64,000 nucleotides of DNA, taken from an uncultured Clostridia bacterium (GTDB lineage: Bacteria > Bacillota > Clostridia > Oscillospirales > CAG-272). The stretch spans positions 1 through 64,000 of the forward strand of contig CANQMS010000005.1 in the NCBI GenBank assembly GCA_947624995.1, in the 5' to 3' direction. Below, in pieces: positions 37,840 through 48,115 of the stretch; position 1 is the stretch's first letter; each line of letters begins with the position of its first letter. The notes beneath the pieces were generated by a model. It worked only from the letters and a program-made list of their open reading frames with translations, did not search any database and was not told the origin of the DNA. A program made the position numbers and the translations under genes.

Positions 37840-38430
37840 ATGAGTTCTGTCGGATCCGAAAAATGCGCCATACCGCATGAGGCGGCGCTCGACATCGAAA
37901 GAGTTCTCATCCCGGAGGAGGAGATCCTGCGCCGCGTCCGCGAGCTTTCGTCGCAGATCGAATCCGATTATGCGGAGTCGAAGAACAAGCTCGTGCTGCT
38001 CGGAATACTGAAGGGCTCGGTCGTCTTCATGGCTGAGCTGATGAAGCACATCAGGATCCCGGTCGAGATAGACTTTATGAAGGTCTCGTCATACGGCGGC
38101 GGCACGACGTCGTCCGGAAACGTCGAGATCAAGCTGGACATACGGCGCCGCGACATCGAAGAGAGCGACATCCTCATTGTCGAGGACATCATCGACAGCG
38201 GAAGGACGCTATCGTACCTCGTCGAATATCTGAAGCTGCGCGGCGCGGCGTCCGTTCGGACGGTCACGCTGCTCGACAAGCCGTCCCGGCGGACGGTCGA
38301 TTTCGTGCCGGACTACACGGGATTCACGGTCCCGGACGAATTCGTCGTCGGATACGGTCTCGATTTTGACGAAAAATACCGCGCGCTTCCTTTTATAGGC
38401 GTGCTTAAACCGGAGTTCTACGAGAAATAA
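37840..38430 (+). CDS. hpt: Hypoxanthine phosphoribosyltransferase
   Basis: [57 protein letters not shown]; next to tilS and ftsH. Confidence 0.95.
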   Translation: MSSVGSEKCAIPHEAALDIERVLIPEEEILRRVRELSSQIESDYAESKNKLVLLGILKGSVVFMAELMKHIRIPVEIDFMKVSSYGGGTTSSGNVEIKLDIRRRDIEESDILIVEDIIDSGRTLSYLVEYLKLRGAASVRTVTLLDKPSRRTVDFVPDYTGFTVPDEFVVGYGLDFDEKYRALPFIGVLKPEFYEK

Positions 38431-38495
38431 TAAATTTTAAAGAGAGGATACGATAACGCCGCGCTTCGGGTCACTTTTCGCGGCGGTAACGGAAA

Positions 38496-40532
38496 ATGAA
38501 AAAGAGTAACCTTAAAGTAATTATTTTTTATATCGTTCTGATCGTGGTGATCGTGATCGCGACGGCGTCCCTGTTCAGTTCCGTTCAGGACAGCGACCTT
38601 TCGTATCGCGACGTCCGCGATATGTTCGTCGACGAAAAGGTCAAGGAGTTCGTCGTCGACGGCGACAACGTTCTGACGATGCTCGTCCGCATGAACAAAG
38701 AGGGAGAGCCCGAGCAGCTCGCGAAGCTGACGTATAAGCTGCGCGACATCAACCTCTTCTACAACGACGTGTACGACCTCGTCGTCGAGCAGGCGGAAGC
38801 CGGGATAATCGACGACTACGACTTCCCGCCGCCGACGGAGCTCCCGTGGTGGGTGAGCTTTTTGCCGTACCTGATCGTCATCGGTCTGTTTATAATCTCG
38901 TGGATATTCATGATGAATCAGGCGTCGGGCGGCGGCGGACGCATGGGCAATTTCGGGCGCAGCCGCGCGCGTCTCGTTTCGAGCGATAAGAAAAAGGTGC
39001 TGTTCCGGGACGTTGCCGGAGCCGAGGAGGAAAAAGAGGAGCTGCGCGAGATCGTCGAATTCTTGCGCGACCCCGCTCACTTCACAAAGCTCGGCGCGCG
39101 CATCCCGCACGGCGTCCTGCTCGTCGGGCCTCCCGGCACGGGTAAGACGCTCCTCGCAAAGGCGGTCGCCGGTGAGGCGGGCGTGCCGTTCTATTCGATA
39201 TCGGGTTCGGATTTTGTCGAGATGTACGTCGGCGTCGGCGCGTCCCGCGTACGCGACCTGTTTGAGACGGCGAAGAAAAATCCCGCGAGCATAATTTTCA
39301 TAGATGAGATAGACGCCGTCGGCAGGCACAGAGGCGCCGGTCTCGGCGGCGGTCACGACGAAAGGGAGCAGACGCTGAACCAGCTGCTCGTCGAGATGGA
39401 CGGCTTCGGCTCGAACAGCGGTACGATAGTCATGGCGGCGACGAACCGCCCCGACATCCTCGACCCGGCGCTGTTGCGCCCGGGCAGATTCGACAGGCAG
39501 ATAACGGTCACGTACCCCGACGTGAAGGGGCGCGAGGCGATACTCAAGGTCCACGGGCGCGGAAAACCGTTCGAGGCGGACGTCGATTTCGCGACTGTCG
39601 CGAAGACGACGGTCGGCTTCACGGGCGCCGACCTTGAGAACCTCCTGAACGAGGCGGCGCTGCTCGCCGCGCGCAAGGGAAAGACCCTGATCGGGATGGT
39701 CGACCTCGAAGAAGCGATGATAAAGGTCATCGTCGGTCCCTCGAAACGCTCAAAGGTCATAAGCGAAAAGGAAAAGCGCTTGACGGCGTATCACGAGGCG
39801 GGTCACGCGATCGTGACGAAGTTCATACAGCCGGAGGAGCCCGTTCATCAGATCTCGATCATACCGAGCGGCAGGGCGGGCGGATATACGCTCTCGCTGC
39901 CGAAGGACGACAGGTCGTATATGTCCAAGAACGACATGAAGCACGAGATCGTGACGCTGCTCGGCGGCAGGTGCTCCGAGGCGCTCATCCTCGGCGACAT
40001 CTCGACCGGCGCGTCGAACGACATCCAGCGCGCGACGTCCATCGCGAGGAACATGGTCACGAAGTACGGCATGAGCGACGAGCTCGGTCCGATCGTGTAC
40101 GGCGCGGAGCATGACGGCGACGAGGTCTTCCTCGGGCGAGATTTCTCGGCGACGAAGAATTATTCCGAGGAGACGGCGTACAAGATCGACGTCGAGATAA
40201 AGGCGATCGTCGAGGAGGCTTACAACGAGGCGACGCGCATCCTGAAGGAAAATATCGACAAGCTCCACTTCATCGCCGGCTATCTTATCGAGCACGAGGT
40301 CATGGACGAAGAACAGTTCGAGGCGGCAATATCCCGGGAGGACGTGACGTACGAACAGCTCGACGACATGGTCTCCGAGAAGAGACGCAGGAGCGAGGAA
40401 GAGAACGAAAAGCGCCGCAAGTACCTCGCCGAGCTCGAGGCGAAGGAAGAAAAGCGCCGCGAGGAGGAAGAGCGCCGCGCAAGCGAGGCTCAGCGCCACG
40501 GCGACATCGGACCCGACGGCGGGCAGCAGTAG
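38496..40532 (+). CDS. ftsH: ATP-dependent zinc metalloprotease FtsH
   Basis: [40 protein letters not shown] '[24 protein letters not shown]', HEAGH zinc motif. Confidence 0.97.
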   Translation: MKKSNLKVIIFYIVLIVVIVIATASLFSSVQDSDLSYRDVRDMFVDEKVKEFVVDGDNVLTMLVRMNKEGEPEQLAKLTYKLRDINLFYNDVYDLVVEQAEAGIIDDYDFPPPTELPWWVSFLPYLIVIGLFIISWIFMMNQASGGGGRMGNFGRSRARLVSSDKKKVLFRDVAGAEEEKEELREIVEFLRDPAHFTKLGARIPHGVLLVGPPGTGKTLLAKAVAGEAGVPFYSISGSDFVEMYVGVGASRVRDLFETAKKNPASIIFIDEIDAVGRHRGAGLGGGHDEREQTLNQLLVEMDGFGSNSGTIVMAATNRPDILDPALLRPGRFDRQITVTYPDVKGREAILKVHGRGKPFEADVDFATVAKTTVGFTGADLENLLNEAALLAARKGKTLIGMVDLEEAMIKVIVGPSKRSKVISEKEKRLTAYHEAGHAIVTKFIQPEEPVHQISIIPSGRAGGYTLSLPKDDRSYMSKNDMKHEIVTLLGGRCSEALILGDISTGASNDIQRATSIARNMVTKYGMSDELGPIVYGAEHDGDEVFLGRDFSATKNYSEETAYKIDVEIKAIVEEAYNEATRILKENIDKLHFIAGYLIEHEVMDEEQFEAAISREDVTYEQLDDMVSEKRRRSEEENEKRRKYLAELEAKEEKRREEEERRASEAQRHGDIGPDGGQQ

Positions 40533-40552
40533 AGAGTTGGAATATAGTTTTA

Positions 40553-40610
40553 CCGGGGGACCCCTTTTTGAAAAAAGGGGTCCCCCGGACCCCTCCCAAA
40601 AACTTTTTAT
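40553..40610 (+). repeat. Hairpin-plus-tail intergenic repeat, copy C
   Basis: ccgggggaccccttttt-ga-aaaaaggggtcccccgg then acccctcccaaaaactttttat. Confidence 0.8.
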
Positions 40611-40623
40611 TACATTAAAAAGA

Positions 40624-41148
40624 TCAATTAAAAAATAGTTTGCAGAGAAAGGCGGAGAGCGCGATCGTGACGAGCATCGTCAAAAGCGACGCCGCGAGCG
40701 CGTGGCGCGTGCGCCCGATGCCGACGGAGGAAAAATAGACGGATATGACGTATATCGCGGTGTCCGAGCTGCCCATGATGACGGAGGCGATCAGCGCCGT
40801 CATGCTGTCGGGACCGTATTTTTCGAGGAGTCCGGTGTAGACCGCGGTCGAGGCGGAGCCTGAGATCGGGCGAGTCACGAGCAGGGGCAAAAGCTCCGGC
40901 GGCATGCCGAGCGCGCCGAAGGCGGGCGCGAGCGCCTCGGCGGCAAAATCCGCAAATCCGGAGGCGAACAGCATCTCTACGGCGACGATCAGAGCGCAGA
41001 GCGAGGGCAGGAGCCCCACGGCGGAGCGCACACCGTCCGAGGCGCCGGAAAGAAACGAGTCAAACGCGCGCCTGTCGGAAAAGAGGACGATGAGACCGGT
41101 CAAAAACAGGATCGCCGGAAGGACAGAGGCGCTCAGTATTTCCGTCAT
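40624..41148 (-). CDS. spmB: Spore maturation protein B
   Basis: MTEILSASVLPAILFLTGLIVLFSDRRAFDSFLSGASDG..., SGSASTAVYTGLLEKYGPDS, SSDTAIYVISVYFSSVGI. Confidence 0.9.
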   Translation of the reverse strand: MTEILSASVLPAILFLTGLIVLFSDRRAFDSFLSGASDGVRSAVGLLPSLCALIVAVEMLFASGFADFAAEALAPAFGALGMPPELLPLLVTRPISGSASTAVYTGLLEKYGPDSMTALIASVIMGSSDTAIYVISVYFSSVGIGRTRHALAASLLTMLVTIALSAFLCKLFFN

Positions 41149-41732
41149 TTCGGGCGGCGGCGTGTCAGCGGCGCCATGACGCGGCACAGAATGACCGCGG
41201 TCACGCAGCCGACCGCCGAGACTATCCATATGGGGACGACGATCCGATACGGGTCGGCGGAGCCGGCGGCGCGCCGCAGCGCGACGAGCGTCGACGGGAA
41301 AATATTGAATGACGACGTACCGAGGACGGCGAGCATCACCATATCATCCGTGGCTGTATCGGAGCCGCTCGCCTCCCTCATCTTCTTCATTGCAGTGACT
41401 GCGAGCGGTGTTGCGGCGTTGCCGAGCCCGAGCGCGTTTGCGCTGACGCACGCAACTATTTCCTCCTCCCCCTCTCCCGTCTCAAACGCGTCCGGGAACA
41501 CAAAGCGCAGCACAGGACGAAGGATGCGCGACAGCTGCTTTATTATGCCGGAGTATGTCAGAAGCGACATTATTCCTCCCCAGAGGCACATTATGCCGAG
41601 CAGTGAGACGGAGAGATCGACCGCCTTTGACGCCCCGTCAAGGATCGCGCCCGAAAGCGATGCGACTCTGCCGTTCACCAGCGCGAAGACGAACGAGATC
41701 GTGACCATCGCCGCGAAGCTTTTTCCTAACAT
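41145..41732 (-). CDS. spmA: Spore maturation protein A
   Basis: SVSLLGIMCLWGGIMSL, CVSANALGLGNAATPLAVTAMKKM, VLGTSSFNIFPSTLVALR. Confidence 0.92.
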   Translation of the reverse strand: MLGKSFAAMVTISFVFALVNGRVASLSGAILDGASKAVDLSVSLLGIMCLWGGIMSLLTYSGIIKQLSRILRPVLRFVFPDAFETGEGEEEIVACVSANALGLGNAATPLAVTAMKKMREASGSDTATDDMVMLAVLGTSSFNIFPSTLVALRRAAGSADPYRIVVPIWIVSAVGCVTAVILCRVMAPLTRRRPK

Positions 41733-41812
41733 GGTTCCTCCTATGTAAAATCGTGTAAATTTAGGATTGTTAAAGAAAATAATCTTTTTTTGACGAAGTC
41801 AACGAATTATTG

Positions 41813-41841
41813 TTGACTTATGCTGAAGAAAATGTTATACT
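41813..41841 (+). promoter_or_regulatory. Putative promoter TTGACT-17-TATACT (extended TGt)
   Basis: Read directly; upstream of AbrB-family gene. Confidence 0.7.
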
Positions 41842-41905
41842 GTAACTTGGACCGAACGGGGGGAGCCTGCTGCGGGCGCCCGATCCGAAAACGACGGAGG
41901 AAAAA

Positions 41906-42172
41906 ATGAAAGCAACCGGAATAGTAAGAAAAATCGACGAGCTGGGCCGCATCGTGCTTCCCATTGAAACAAGAAAGATACTTGGCATAAACACAAAGGA
42001 TCCTGTTGAGATATACATGGACAACGACAGCATCATTCTTCGCAAATATGAGCCCGCCTGCATGTTCTGCGGCAGCGCGGACGATACGATCCGCTTCAAC
42101 GGCAAGCTCATATGCAGGAGCTGCTATGAAAAGATGGGCGAGCTCATCTCGTCCGGCAAGTTCGAAAGATAA
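41906..42172 (+). CDS. AbrB/SpoVT-family transcriptional regulator with C-terminal zinc-ribbon-like motif
   Basis: MKATGIVRKIDELGRIVLPIETRKILGINTKDPVEIYMDNDSIILRKYEPACMFCGS...CRSCYEKM. Confidence 0.95.
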   Translation: MKATGIVRKIDELGRIVLPIETRKILGINTKDPVEIYMDNDSIILRKYEPACMFCGSADDTIRFNGKLICRSCYEKMGELISSGKFER

Positions 42173-42277
42173 ATATCCTTCCCGTACAGCTTTATGCCGC
42201 TCCCGGCTCCGGTATGATAAAAAAGCTTCCGGTCGGGTGCAGGAGCGATGAGAAACTGCGAGATCAAAAAAAGTTAA

Positions 42278-42313
42278 TGAGGGCGCGGACTTTAAAAAAA
42301 GTCCGCGCCCTCG
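42278..42313 (+). terminator. Terminator-like hairpin
   Basis: gagggcgcggacttt...aaagtccgcgccctc stem; no strong T-run downstream. Confidence 0.5.
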
Positions 42314-42452
42314 CGGCATATTGTGCCCGGCGGCAAATCGGTAACGGCGCGGGGGTGCCGGGGCAGTGCGGAGATCGCAGGACGGCGGCATGGACGGCGG
42401 GGCGGCACGCGGGCGGCGGGGCAGCGCGGGGGCGGCAGGCGCAAGACCGCGC

Positions 42453-42481
42453 TTGTTTTTTCCCCGAAGATGTGGTAGAAT
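42453..42481 (+). promoter_or_regulatory. Putative promoter TTGTTT-17-TAGAAT (extended TGg)
   Basis: Read directly; upstream of type IIA topoisomerase B gene. Confidence 0.6.
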
Positions 42482-42520
42482 AGAAGAAATCAAAAAAAGG
42501 TACTGAAAACGGGATAAACT

Positions 42521-44527
42521 ATGGCAAAGAAAAACGCCCAGATCTACGACGACAGGAGCATATCGGCGCTAAAGGGCGCCGACCGCGTCCGAAAGAGACC
42601 CGCGGTCATGTTCGGATCGGACGGGCTCGAGGGCTGCGAGCACGCTTTTTTCGAAATACTTGCAAACGCCGTTGACGAGGCGAACGAGGGCTTCGGCGAC
42701 GAGATAACGGTCACCGCGTACTCTGATCACAGTCTCGAGGTCGAGGATTCGGGGCGCGGCGTCCCGCTCGGGTACAACGAAAACGAGGGCAGGTACAACT
42801 GGGAGCTCGTTTACTGCGAGCTCTACGCGGGCGGCAAATACAATAACAACGACGACGGCTCGAGCTACGAGTTCGCGCTCGGCATGAACGGGCTCGGCGC
42901 CGCGTCGACGCAGTACGCGTCCGAATACATGAGCGTCCGGTCGTACGCGAACGGGCAGCTCTCCGAGATGGATTTCAAGCGCGGTGAGCCCGTCGGCGAG
43001 CTGCGCGTGCGCCCGATAGAGCGCCGCGAAAAGAAGCACGGGACCGTCGTCCGCTGGAAGCCGGACATCGACGTCTTTACGGACATCAACATCCCGCGCG
43101 AATATTTCCGCGAGACGATGAAAAAGCAGGCGGTCGTCAACGACAACGTGAAGTTCGTCTTCCGCTGGCAGGCGGAGGACGGCACGCTCGAAACGGAGGA
43201 ATTCTTTTACGAGCACGGCATCGGCGACTACATCTCCGAGATCGTCGGCGATGACGCCGTCGTGCCGCCGGTGCTCTGGCGGTACGAGGACGTGGGGCGC
43301 GACCGGGCGGACAAGGAGGACTACAAGCTGAAGGTCGAGCTTGCGTTCGCCGTCTCGAACCGCGTTTCCATGCTCGAATACTATCACAACGCGAGCTTCC
43401 TTCTGCACGGCGGCTCTCCGGACAAGGCTGTGCGGAGCGGGTTCACCTATGCGGTCGACAACTATCTGAAAAACACCGGCAAATATACGAAAAACGAGAC
43501 GCACATCTCGTTTTCCGACATTGAGGACTGCCTCGTCCTCGTGACGAACAGCCGCTCGACCGTCACCTCCTACGCGAACCAGACGAAGGAGGCGATAAAC
43601 AACAAGTTCATCACGGATTCGATGACGGCGTACATCAAGCGCCAGCTTGAATATTTCTTCGCGGAGAACAAGCAGTACGCGGAAGCGTTCTGCGGGCAGG
43701 CGCTCGTCAACAAGCGCTCGCGCGAGCAGGCGGAGACGGCGCGCGTCAACCTAAAAAAGAAGCTGACAGGCTCGATGGACGCGGCGTCCCGTGTCGAAAA
43801 ATTCGTCGCGTGCCGCTCGAAGGACCCGGAAAAGCGCGAGCTCTACATCGTCGAGGGAGATTCTGCTCTGTCCTCATGCAAGGTCAGCAGGAACGCGGAT
43901 TTTCAGGCGATAATCCCCGTCCGCGGCAAGACACTGAACTGCCTCAAGAGCTCTTACGAGAAGATATTCAAGAGCGAGATCATAACGGACCTTTTAAAGG
44001 TCATCGGCTGCGGCGTCGAGATAAAGACGAAGGGGCGGCACAACAACGAGTTCGACCTCGATTCGCTCCGCTGGGCGAAGATCATAATCTGTACGGATGC
44101 GGACGAGGACGGCTTCCAGATCAGGACGCTGCTTCTGACGATGTTTTATAGGCTCCTGCCGACGCTGATCGAGCGCGGGCGCATCTACATCGCGGAGACG
44201 CCGCTTTTCGAGATCACGACAAAAGAAAAAAATCCGGAGACGCTGTTCGCGTACAGCGAGCCGGAGAAGAACGAGATCACGGAGAGGCTCGACGGAGAGG
44301 GGCGGCGGTACACGCTCCAGCGCAGCAAGGGTCTCGGCGAGAACACGGCGGAGATGATGTCGAAGACGACGATGAATCCCGCGTCGCGGCGCCTCATCAG
44401 GATCACGCCGTCCGACGCGGAGGCGACCGCGTATATATTCGAGACGCTGCTCGGCGACGATCTTCAGGAGCGCAAATCGTTCATCACCTCGCACGGCGTC
44501 GACTACATCGCCGCGGCGGATATATGA
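42521..44527 (+). CDS. Divergent type IIA DNA topoisomerase B subunit (GyrB/ParE-like)
   Basis: GHKL ATPase 'EILANAVDEANEG', 'EDSGRGVPLGYN'; TOPRIM 'YIVEGDSALSS' and 'ICTDADEDGFQIRTLLLTMFYRLLP'; 'QRSKGLGENTAEMM'. Confidence 0.92.
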   Translation: MAKKNAQIYDDRSISALKGADRVRKRPAVMFGSDGLEGCEHAFFEILANAVDEANEGFGDEITVTAYSDHSLEVEDSGRGVPLGYNENEGRYNWELVYCELYAGGKYNNNDDGSSYEFALGMNGLGAASTQYASEYMSVRSYANGQLSEMDFKRGEPVGELRVRPIERREKKHGTVVRWKPDIDVFTDINIPREYFRETMKKQAVVNDNVKFVFRWQAEDGTLETEEFFYEHGIGDYISEIVGDDAVVPPVLWRYEDVGRDRADKEDYKLKVELAFAVSNRVSMLEYYHNASFLLHGGSPDKAVRSGFTYAVDNYLKNTGKYTKNETHISFSDIEDCLVLVTNSRSTVTSYANQTKEAINNKFITDSMTAYIKRQLEYFFAENKQYAEAFCGQALVNKRSREQAETARVNLKKKLTGSMDAASRVEKFVACRSKDPEKRELYIVEGDSALSSCKVSRNADFQAIIPVRGKTLNCLKSSYEKIFKSEIITDLLKVIGCGVEIKTKGRHNNEFDLDSLRWAKIIICTDADEDGFQIRTLLLTMFYRLLPTLIERGRIYIAETPLFEITTKEKNPETLFAYSEPEKNEITERLDGEGRRYTLQRSKGLGENTAEMMSKTTMNPASRRLIRITPSDAEATAYIFETLLGDDLQERKSFITSHGVDYIAAADI

Positions 44528-44546
44528 TATGGACATTATAAAATTA

Positions 44547-44605
44547 TATGGGGGAGAAACTTTCGGGAAAGTTTCTCCCCCATACCCCTGTTTCAAAGCT
44601 TTTTA
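44547..44605 (+). repeat. Hairpin-plus-tail intergenic repeat, copy D
   Basis: tatgggggagaaacttt-cggg-aaagtttctcccccata then cccctgtttcaaagcttttta. Confidence 0.8.
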
Positions 44606-46294
44606 GGGCTTATTGTTTGCGCGGCGGCGCAGTATTATGACGGTAATGACCGCTGCCGCGACTGCTGCGGCGGCGATAACTGCGATGATAACGATCGCCG
44701 CGGTGGAAAGACCGCCTTTTCCGCTGCCGGGGTCTTTTGATGCGCCGGTCGATGCGTCTCCGCTGTGCTGTTGTGTGTTTTCATCGGGATGCCGTGTCGG
44801 AGTACTGCCGGTTGTGCCGTCTGTTTCGGTCGTGCCGCCGCCGGACGGCGCCGGTTCCGTGTCGGACGTGTCGTCTGCCGGGGTTTCGGGCGGCGATTTC
44901 TCCGTTTCCGTGCCCGTGTCATCCGTCACCGGCGGCTCTTCCGTGGCGGGCGGGTCGGACGTGACGGGCGGATCCGTTGTGACGGGAGGGTCCGTCGTGA
45001 CGGGCGGGTCGGATGTGACGGGCGGGTCGGACGTGACGGGCGGGTCGGACGTGACGGGCGGGTCGGATGTGACGGGCGGGTCGGACGTGACGGGCGGGTC
45101 GGATGTGACGGGCGGGTCGGACGTGACAGGCGGGTCGGACGTGACGGGCGGGTCCGTTGTCGACGGCGGGTTAGACACCATGTAGTTTTCGAGCGAAAAG
45201 AATTCGACCGTGTAAGCGACGGTCTTCTCCCTGCCGTTCGTAAGCGTCATCGAGACGGTAACGTCGAATATATCGCCGTCTTTTATGCTTTCGAGACCTT
45301 CCGGGCGGAAGATCACGCAGTCAGGCGAGCCGTAATATCTGAGGCTTTCACCCGCGAAAAAGTCGCCGTCCGCGGCTTCGTCGGAGAAATTCCATGTTCT
45401 GTTGTCGGCGCGGCGGACGAGGCGGACGGACGCGCTGTTTACATATTCGTCGAGCGAGAGAGACCACGGAAAGTTCGCGCGGAAATATTCGGTCGGCATG
45501 ACCTGCGCTGGCCACGGGACCGTCATCCCGCCCCAACCGTTGTAGAAGCTCTCGTCCCCGCCGTTCGTTCCCGGCTCTCCCTGAACGTATACGGCGCTCT
45601 GAAAGCGGTGCTCTATGATCTCTTCGCCATCTATTATTATAACGGCGTCGCCGGTGCAGATGCCGAAGCCCGTCGTCTTCAGAAACGGATTCAAAAACCA
45701 CCGTCGGTGCCCGAGAATGTTGTAATTGTACTTATCCTCATCAGCGAACCAGCCGTTCGGTATCATACTGTTGAGCTCAGCCGGGAGCGGATCGCCCCAA
45801 GCATAGGCGTAGGCGATGTTGGAGTTGCCGGCGCCTTCATATCCTTTATTAAACAGGTCGTTGTATTTCGGGTCGCTGAGCTCGGGCGGACGGGTCGGCG
45901 TGTGCGTCAGCGTATTGCCCAGATAGTTGACGAGCGCCGCTGCTTCCGCGTACTCGGTCTTTTTGGCGCTGATACCGACGTTTGACGACAGACCCGCTAT
46001 GTAGCGCATCAGATTGAACATGTTGAGCGCCGACTGCTGCGATGCGGCGGACAGCTTGCCCGCGCTGTAAGGCTCCGCGAGCGACGGGGTAACCGCATAC
46101 GTTGCGACCTCGTCAAGACTCGTCGGGTGCGAGGCGAGAAACGATGCTATCTCCGCCTTTGTATGCACTGCGACGCCCGGCGACACCGTCCCGGCCGCGC
46201 GAACTTTTACGGCTGCGCCGGGGAACGTGCAGACCGTGATGACTGCCGCAAGAATGGCGGCAAACGCTTTCCTTACGGGTCCCGCTTGTTTCAT
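44603..46294 (-). CDS. Secreted/anchored CAP (SCP)-domain-like protein with Pro-rich repeat and C-terminal TM anchor
   Basis: Signal peptide; 'NMFNLMRYIAGL...YAEAAALVNYLGNTLTHTP', 'ILGHRRWFLNPFLKTTGFG' CAP-like; (SDPPVT)n stalk; C-terminal TM then RRRANNKP. Confidence 0.75.
   Translation of the reverse strand: MKQAGPVRKAFAAILAAVITVCTFPGAAVKVRAAGTVSPGVAVHTKAEIASFLASHPTSLDEVATYAVTPSLAEPYSAGKLSAASQQSALNMFNLMRYIAGLSSNVGISAKKTEYAEAAALVNYLGNTLTHTPTRPPELSDPKYNDLFNKGYEGAGNSNIAYAYAWGDPLPAELNSMIPNGWFADEDKYNYNILGHRRWFLNPFLKTTGFGICTGDAVIIIDGEEIIEHRFQSAVYVQGEPGTNGGDESFYNGWGGMTVPWPAQVMPTEYFRANFPWSLSLDEYVNSASVRLVRRADNRTWNFSDEAADGDFFAGESLRYYGSPDCVIFRPEGLESIKDGDIFDVTVSMTLTNGREKTVAYTVEFFSLENYMVSNPPSTTDPPVTSDPPVTSDPPVTSDPPVTSDPPVTSDPPVTSDPPVTSDPPVTSDPPVTTDPPVTTDPPVTSDPPATEEPPVTDDTGTETEKSPPETPADDTSDTEPAPSGGGTTETDGTTGSTPTRHPDENTQQHSGDASTGASKDPGSGKGGLSTAAIVIIAVIAAAAVAAAVITVIILRRRANNKP
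44946..45160 (-). repeat. Tandem 18-nt repeat encoding PPVTSD/PPVTTD stalk
   Basis: gacgtgacgggcgggtcg-type unit repeated about a dozen times. Confidence 0.92.
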
Positions 46295-46306
46295 ATGGCG
46301 TCCTCG

Positions 46307-47641
46307 CTATCCTTCCTGCTGCTTTTCGATCGTGATGAACTTCGTGTATTTCGGGATCCAGCCTATCGGAACGTCGCCGACCGAGCCGTGGCGGTTCTTG
46401 GCGATGATGATCTTGCCCTCCTCCTGCTCGGCTCCCGTGTTCTTGTAATATTCCTCGCGGTAGAGGAACATGACCATGTCCGCGTCCTGCTCGATCGACC
46501 CGGATTCGCGCAGGTCGGAGAGCATCGGGCGCTTTTCCGTTCTGCCCTCGGGTCCGCGCGACAGCTGCGCGCAGCAGATGAGCGGCACGTTCATTTCCTT
46601 GGCGAGCAGCTTCAGATTGCGCGAGATATCGCCGACCTCGCCGACTCTGTTGTCGAATTTGCGGTCGCTCTGCATCAATTGCAGGTAGTCGACGACGATG
46701 AGCCCGACGTTTTTCATCCGGTGCAGCTTCGCGCGCATCTTTGTCAGCGTTATCCCGGAGGTGTCGTCTATGTAGATGTCACATTCCGAGAGGACGGCGG
46801 AGGCGACGGCGAGCCGGCTCCAGTCGTCCTTCGTGAAGACGCCGCGCCGCATCGACGTGCTGTCGACGAGCGCCTCGCTCGCGAGCAGGCGGGACGCGAT
46901 CTGTTCCGCGGACATTTCGAGCGAGAAGACGCAGACAGCCTTTTTCGTCCTCCGTGCGACGCTCGCGGCGACGTTCATCGCGAACGAGGTCTTTCCCATG
47001 CCGGGGCGCGCGCCGATGATGATGAAGTCGCCGGGAGACATCCCGACGAGCGTGCGGTCGAGGTCCGAAAAGCCGGTAGTGAGCGCGACGTTCGCCTCCG
47101 GATGCTCGGCGATCTCCTGGAAGAAGACGAGCTGCTTCATCAGAACGTCCCTGATATGTACAAATCCGCTCTGGGCGTCTCCCCCGGAGAGGGCGAGAAC
47201 GCGCGATTCCGCGTCGCCTATCAGCTTGTCGGTGTCGACGGATTCGGTATACGCCTTGTCGGCGACGTCCTCGCAGATCGAGATCAGCGCGCGAAGGCGC
47301 GCCTTGTCGCGGACGATGACGGCGTAGTCCCGGACGTTCGCGGCGGACGGGACGATCTCCGCGAGCGTGCGGAGATATTCCTTGCCCGTGACGTCGTCCG
47401 AGTAAGTCCCGGTGCGGACGAGCGTGTCGACGACGAGGACGGGATCAATGTCCTTGCTCTTTAAAAAGAGCTCCTGCATCGCCATATAGATCCGGCGGTG
47501 GTTCTCGAGATAAAAATCCTCGCCCGTTATGATGTCGGCTATGACGTCAAAGCACGAGGGCTTAATGAGGATCGACCCGAGCAGCGACTGCTCCGCCTCG
47601 AGCGAGAAAGGGAGCTTTCTCCCTGTGATGTCTTCCGGCAT
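46307..47641 (-). CDS. dnaB: Replicative DNA helicase DnaB
   Basis: FSLEAEQSLLGSILI, IIGARPGMGKTSFAMNVA, FSLEMSAEQIASRLLASEA, DYLQLMQSDRK, SRGPEGRTEKRPMLSDLRESGSIEQDADMVMFLYREEYY. Confidence 0.97.
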   Translation of the reverse strand: MPEDITGRKLPFSLEAEQSLLGSILIKPSCFDVIADIITGEDFYLENHRRIYMAMQELFLKSKDIDPVLVVDTLVRTGTYSDDVTGKEYLRTLAEIVPSAANVRDYAVIVRDKARLRALISICEDVADKAYTESVDTDKLIGDAESRVLALSGGDAQSGFVHIRDVLMKQLVFFQEIAEHPEANVALTTGFSDLDRTLVGMSPGDFIIIGARPGMGKTSFAMNVAASVARRTKKAVCVFSLEMSAEQIASRLLASEALVDSTSMRRGVFTKDDWSRLAVASAVLSECDIYIDDTSGITLTKMRAKLHRMKNVGLIVVDYLQLMQSDRKFDNRVGEVGDISRNLKLLAKEMNVPLICCAQLSRGPEGRTEKRPMLSDLRESGSIEQDADMVMFLYREEYYKNTGAEQEEGKIIIAKNRHGSVGDVPIGWIPKYTKFITIEKQQEG

Positions 47642-47644
47642 GGC

Positions 47645-48091
47645 TTATTTTCCGGCAACAAGGACGTGCAGCGTCCCCTGCACGTCCGCGTGCAGCTTTA
47701 CCTTTATGTCAAACGTGCCGAAGTTCTTTATCGGCTCCGGGAGGATGACGCGGTACTTGTCTATCTCGATTTTGTGCTGGGACGCGAGCGCGTCGCAGAT
47801 GTCGCGGGCGGTGACGGAGCCGTAAATTTTTCCGTCTGCGCCGGAGTTGAGCGTCACCTTGACGAGCAGCGGCTCGAGCGATTTCGCGAGCGCTTCCGCC
47901 GCGGCTCTCTCCTCCTCCTCGATGCGCTTTTTTTCCGCGCGGCGCGCCTCAAGATCGGCGAGCACGGCGGGCGTCACCTCGACCGCGAGCTTGCGCGGGA
48001 GAAGAAAGTTGCGCGCGTATCCGTCCGAGACGTTTTTTATCTCATCCTTTTTTCCCTGTCCTTTTACATCTGTTAAAAGCAATACCTTCAC
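47645..48091 (-). CDS. rplI: 50S ribosomal protein L9
   Basis: [40 protein letters not shown]. Confidence 0.97.
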   Translation of the reverse strand: MKVLLLTDVKGQGKKDEIKNVSDGYARNFLLPRKLAVEVTPAVLADLEARRAEKKRIEEEERAAAEALAKSLEPLLVKVTLNSGADGKIYGSVTARDICDALASQHKIEIDKYRVILPEPIKNFGTFDIKVKLHADVQGTLHVLVAGK

Positions 48092-48115
48092 TGATCCGTA
48101 CCTCTTTTCGGTTAT

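Noticed and set aside
44946-45160. Possible CRISPR-like array
   Set aside because: 18-nt tandem units without unique spacers, in frame within a coding gene encoding PPVTSD repeats.
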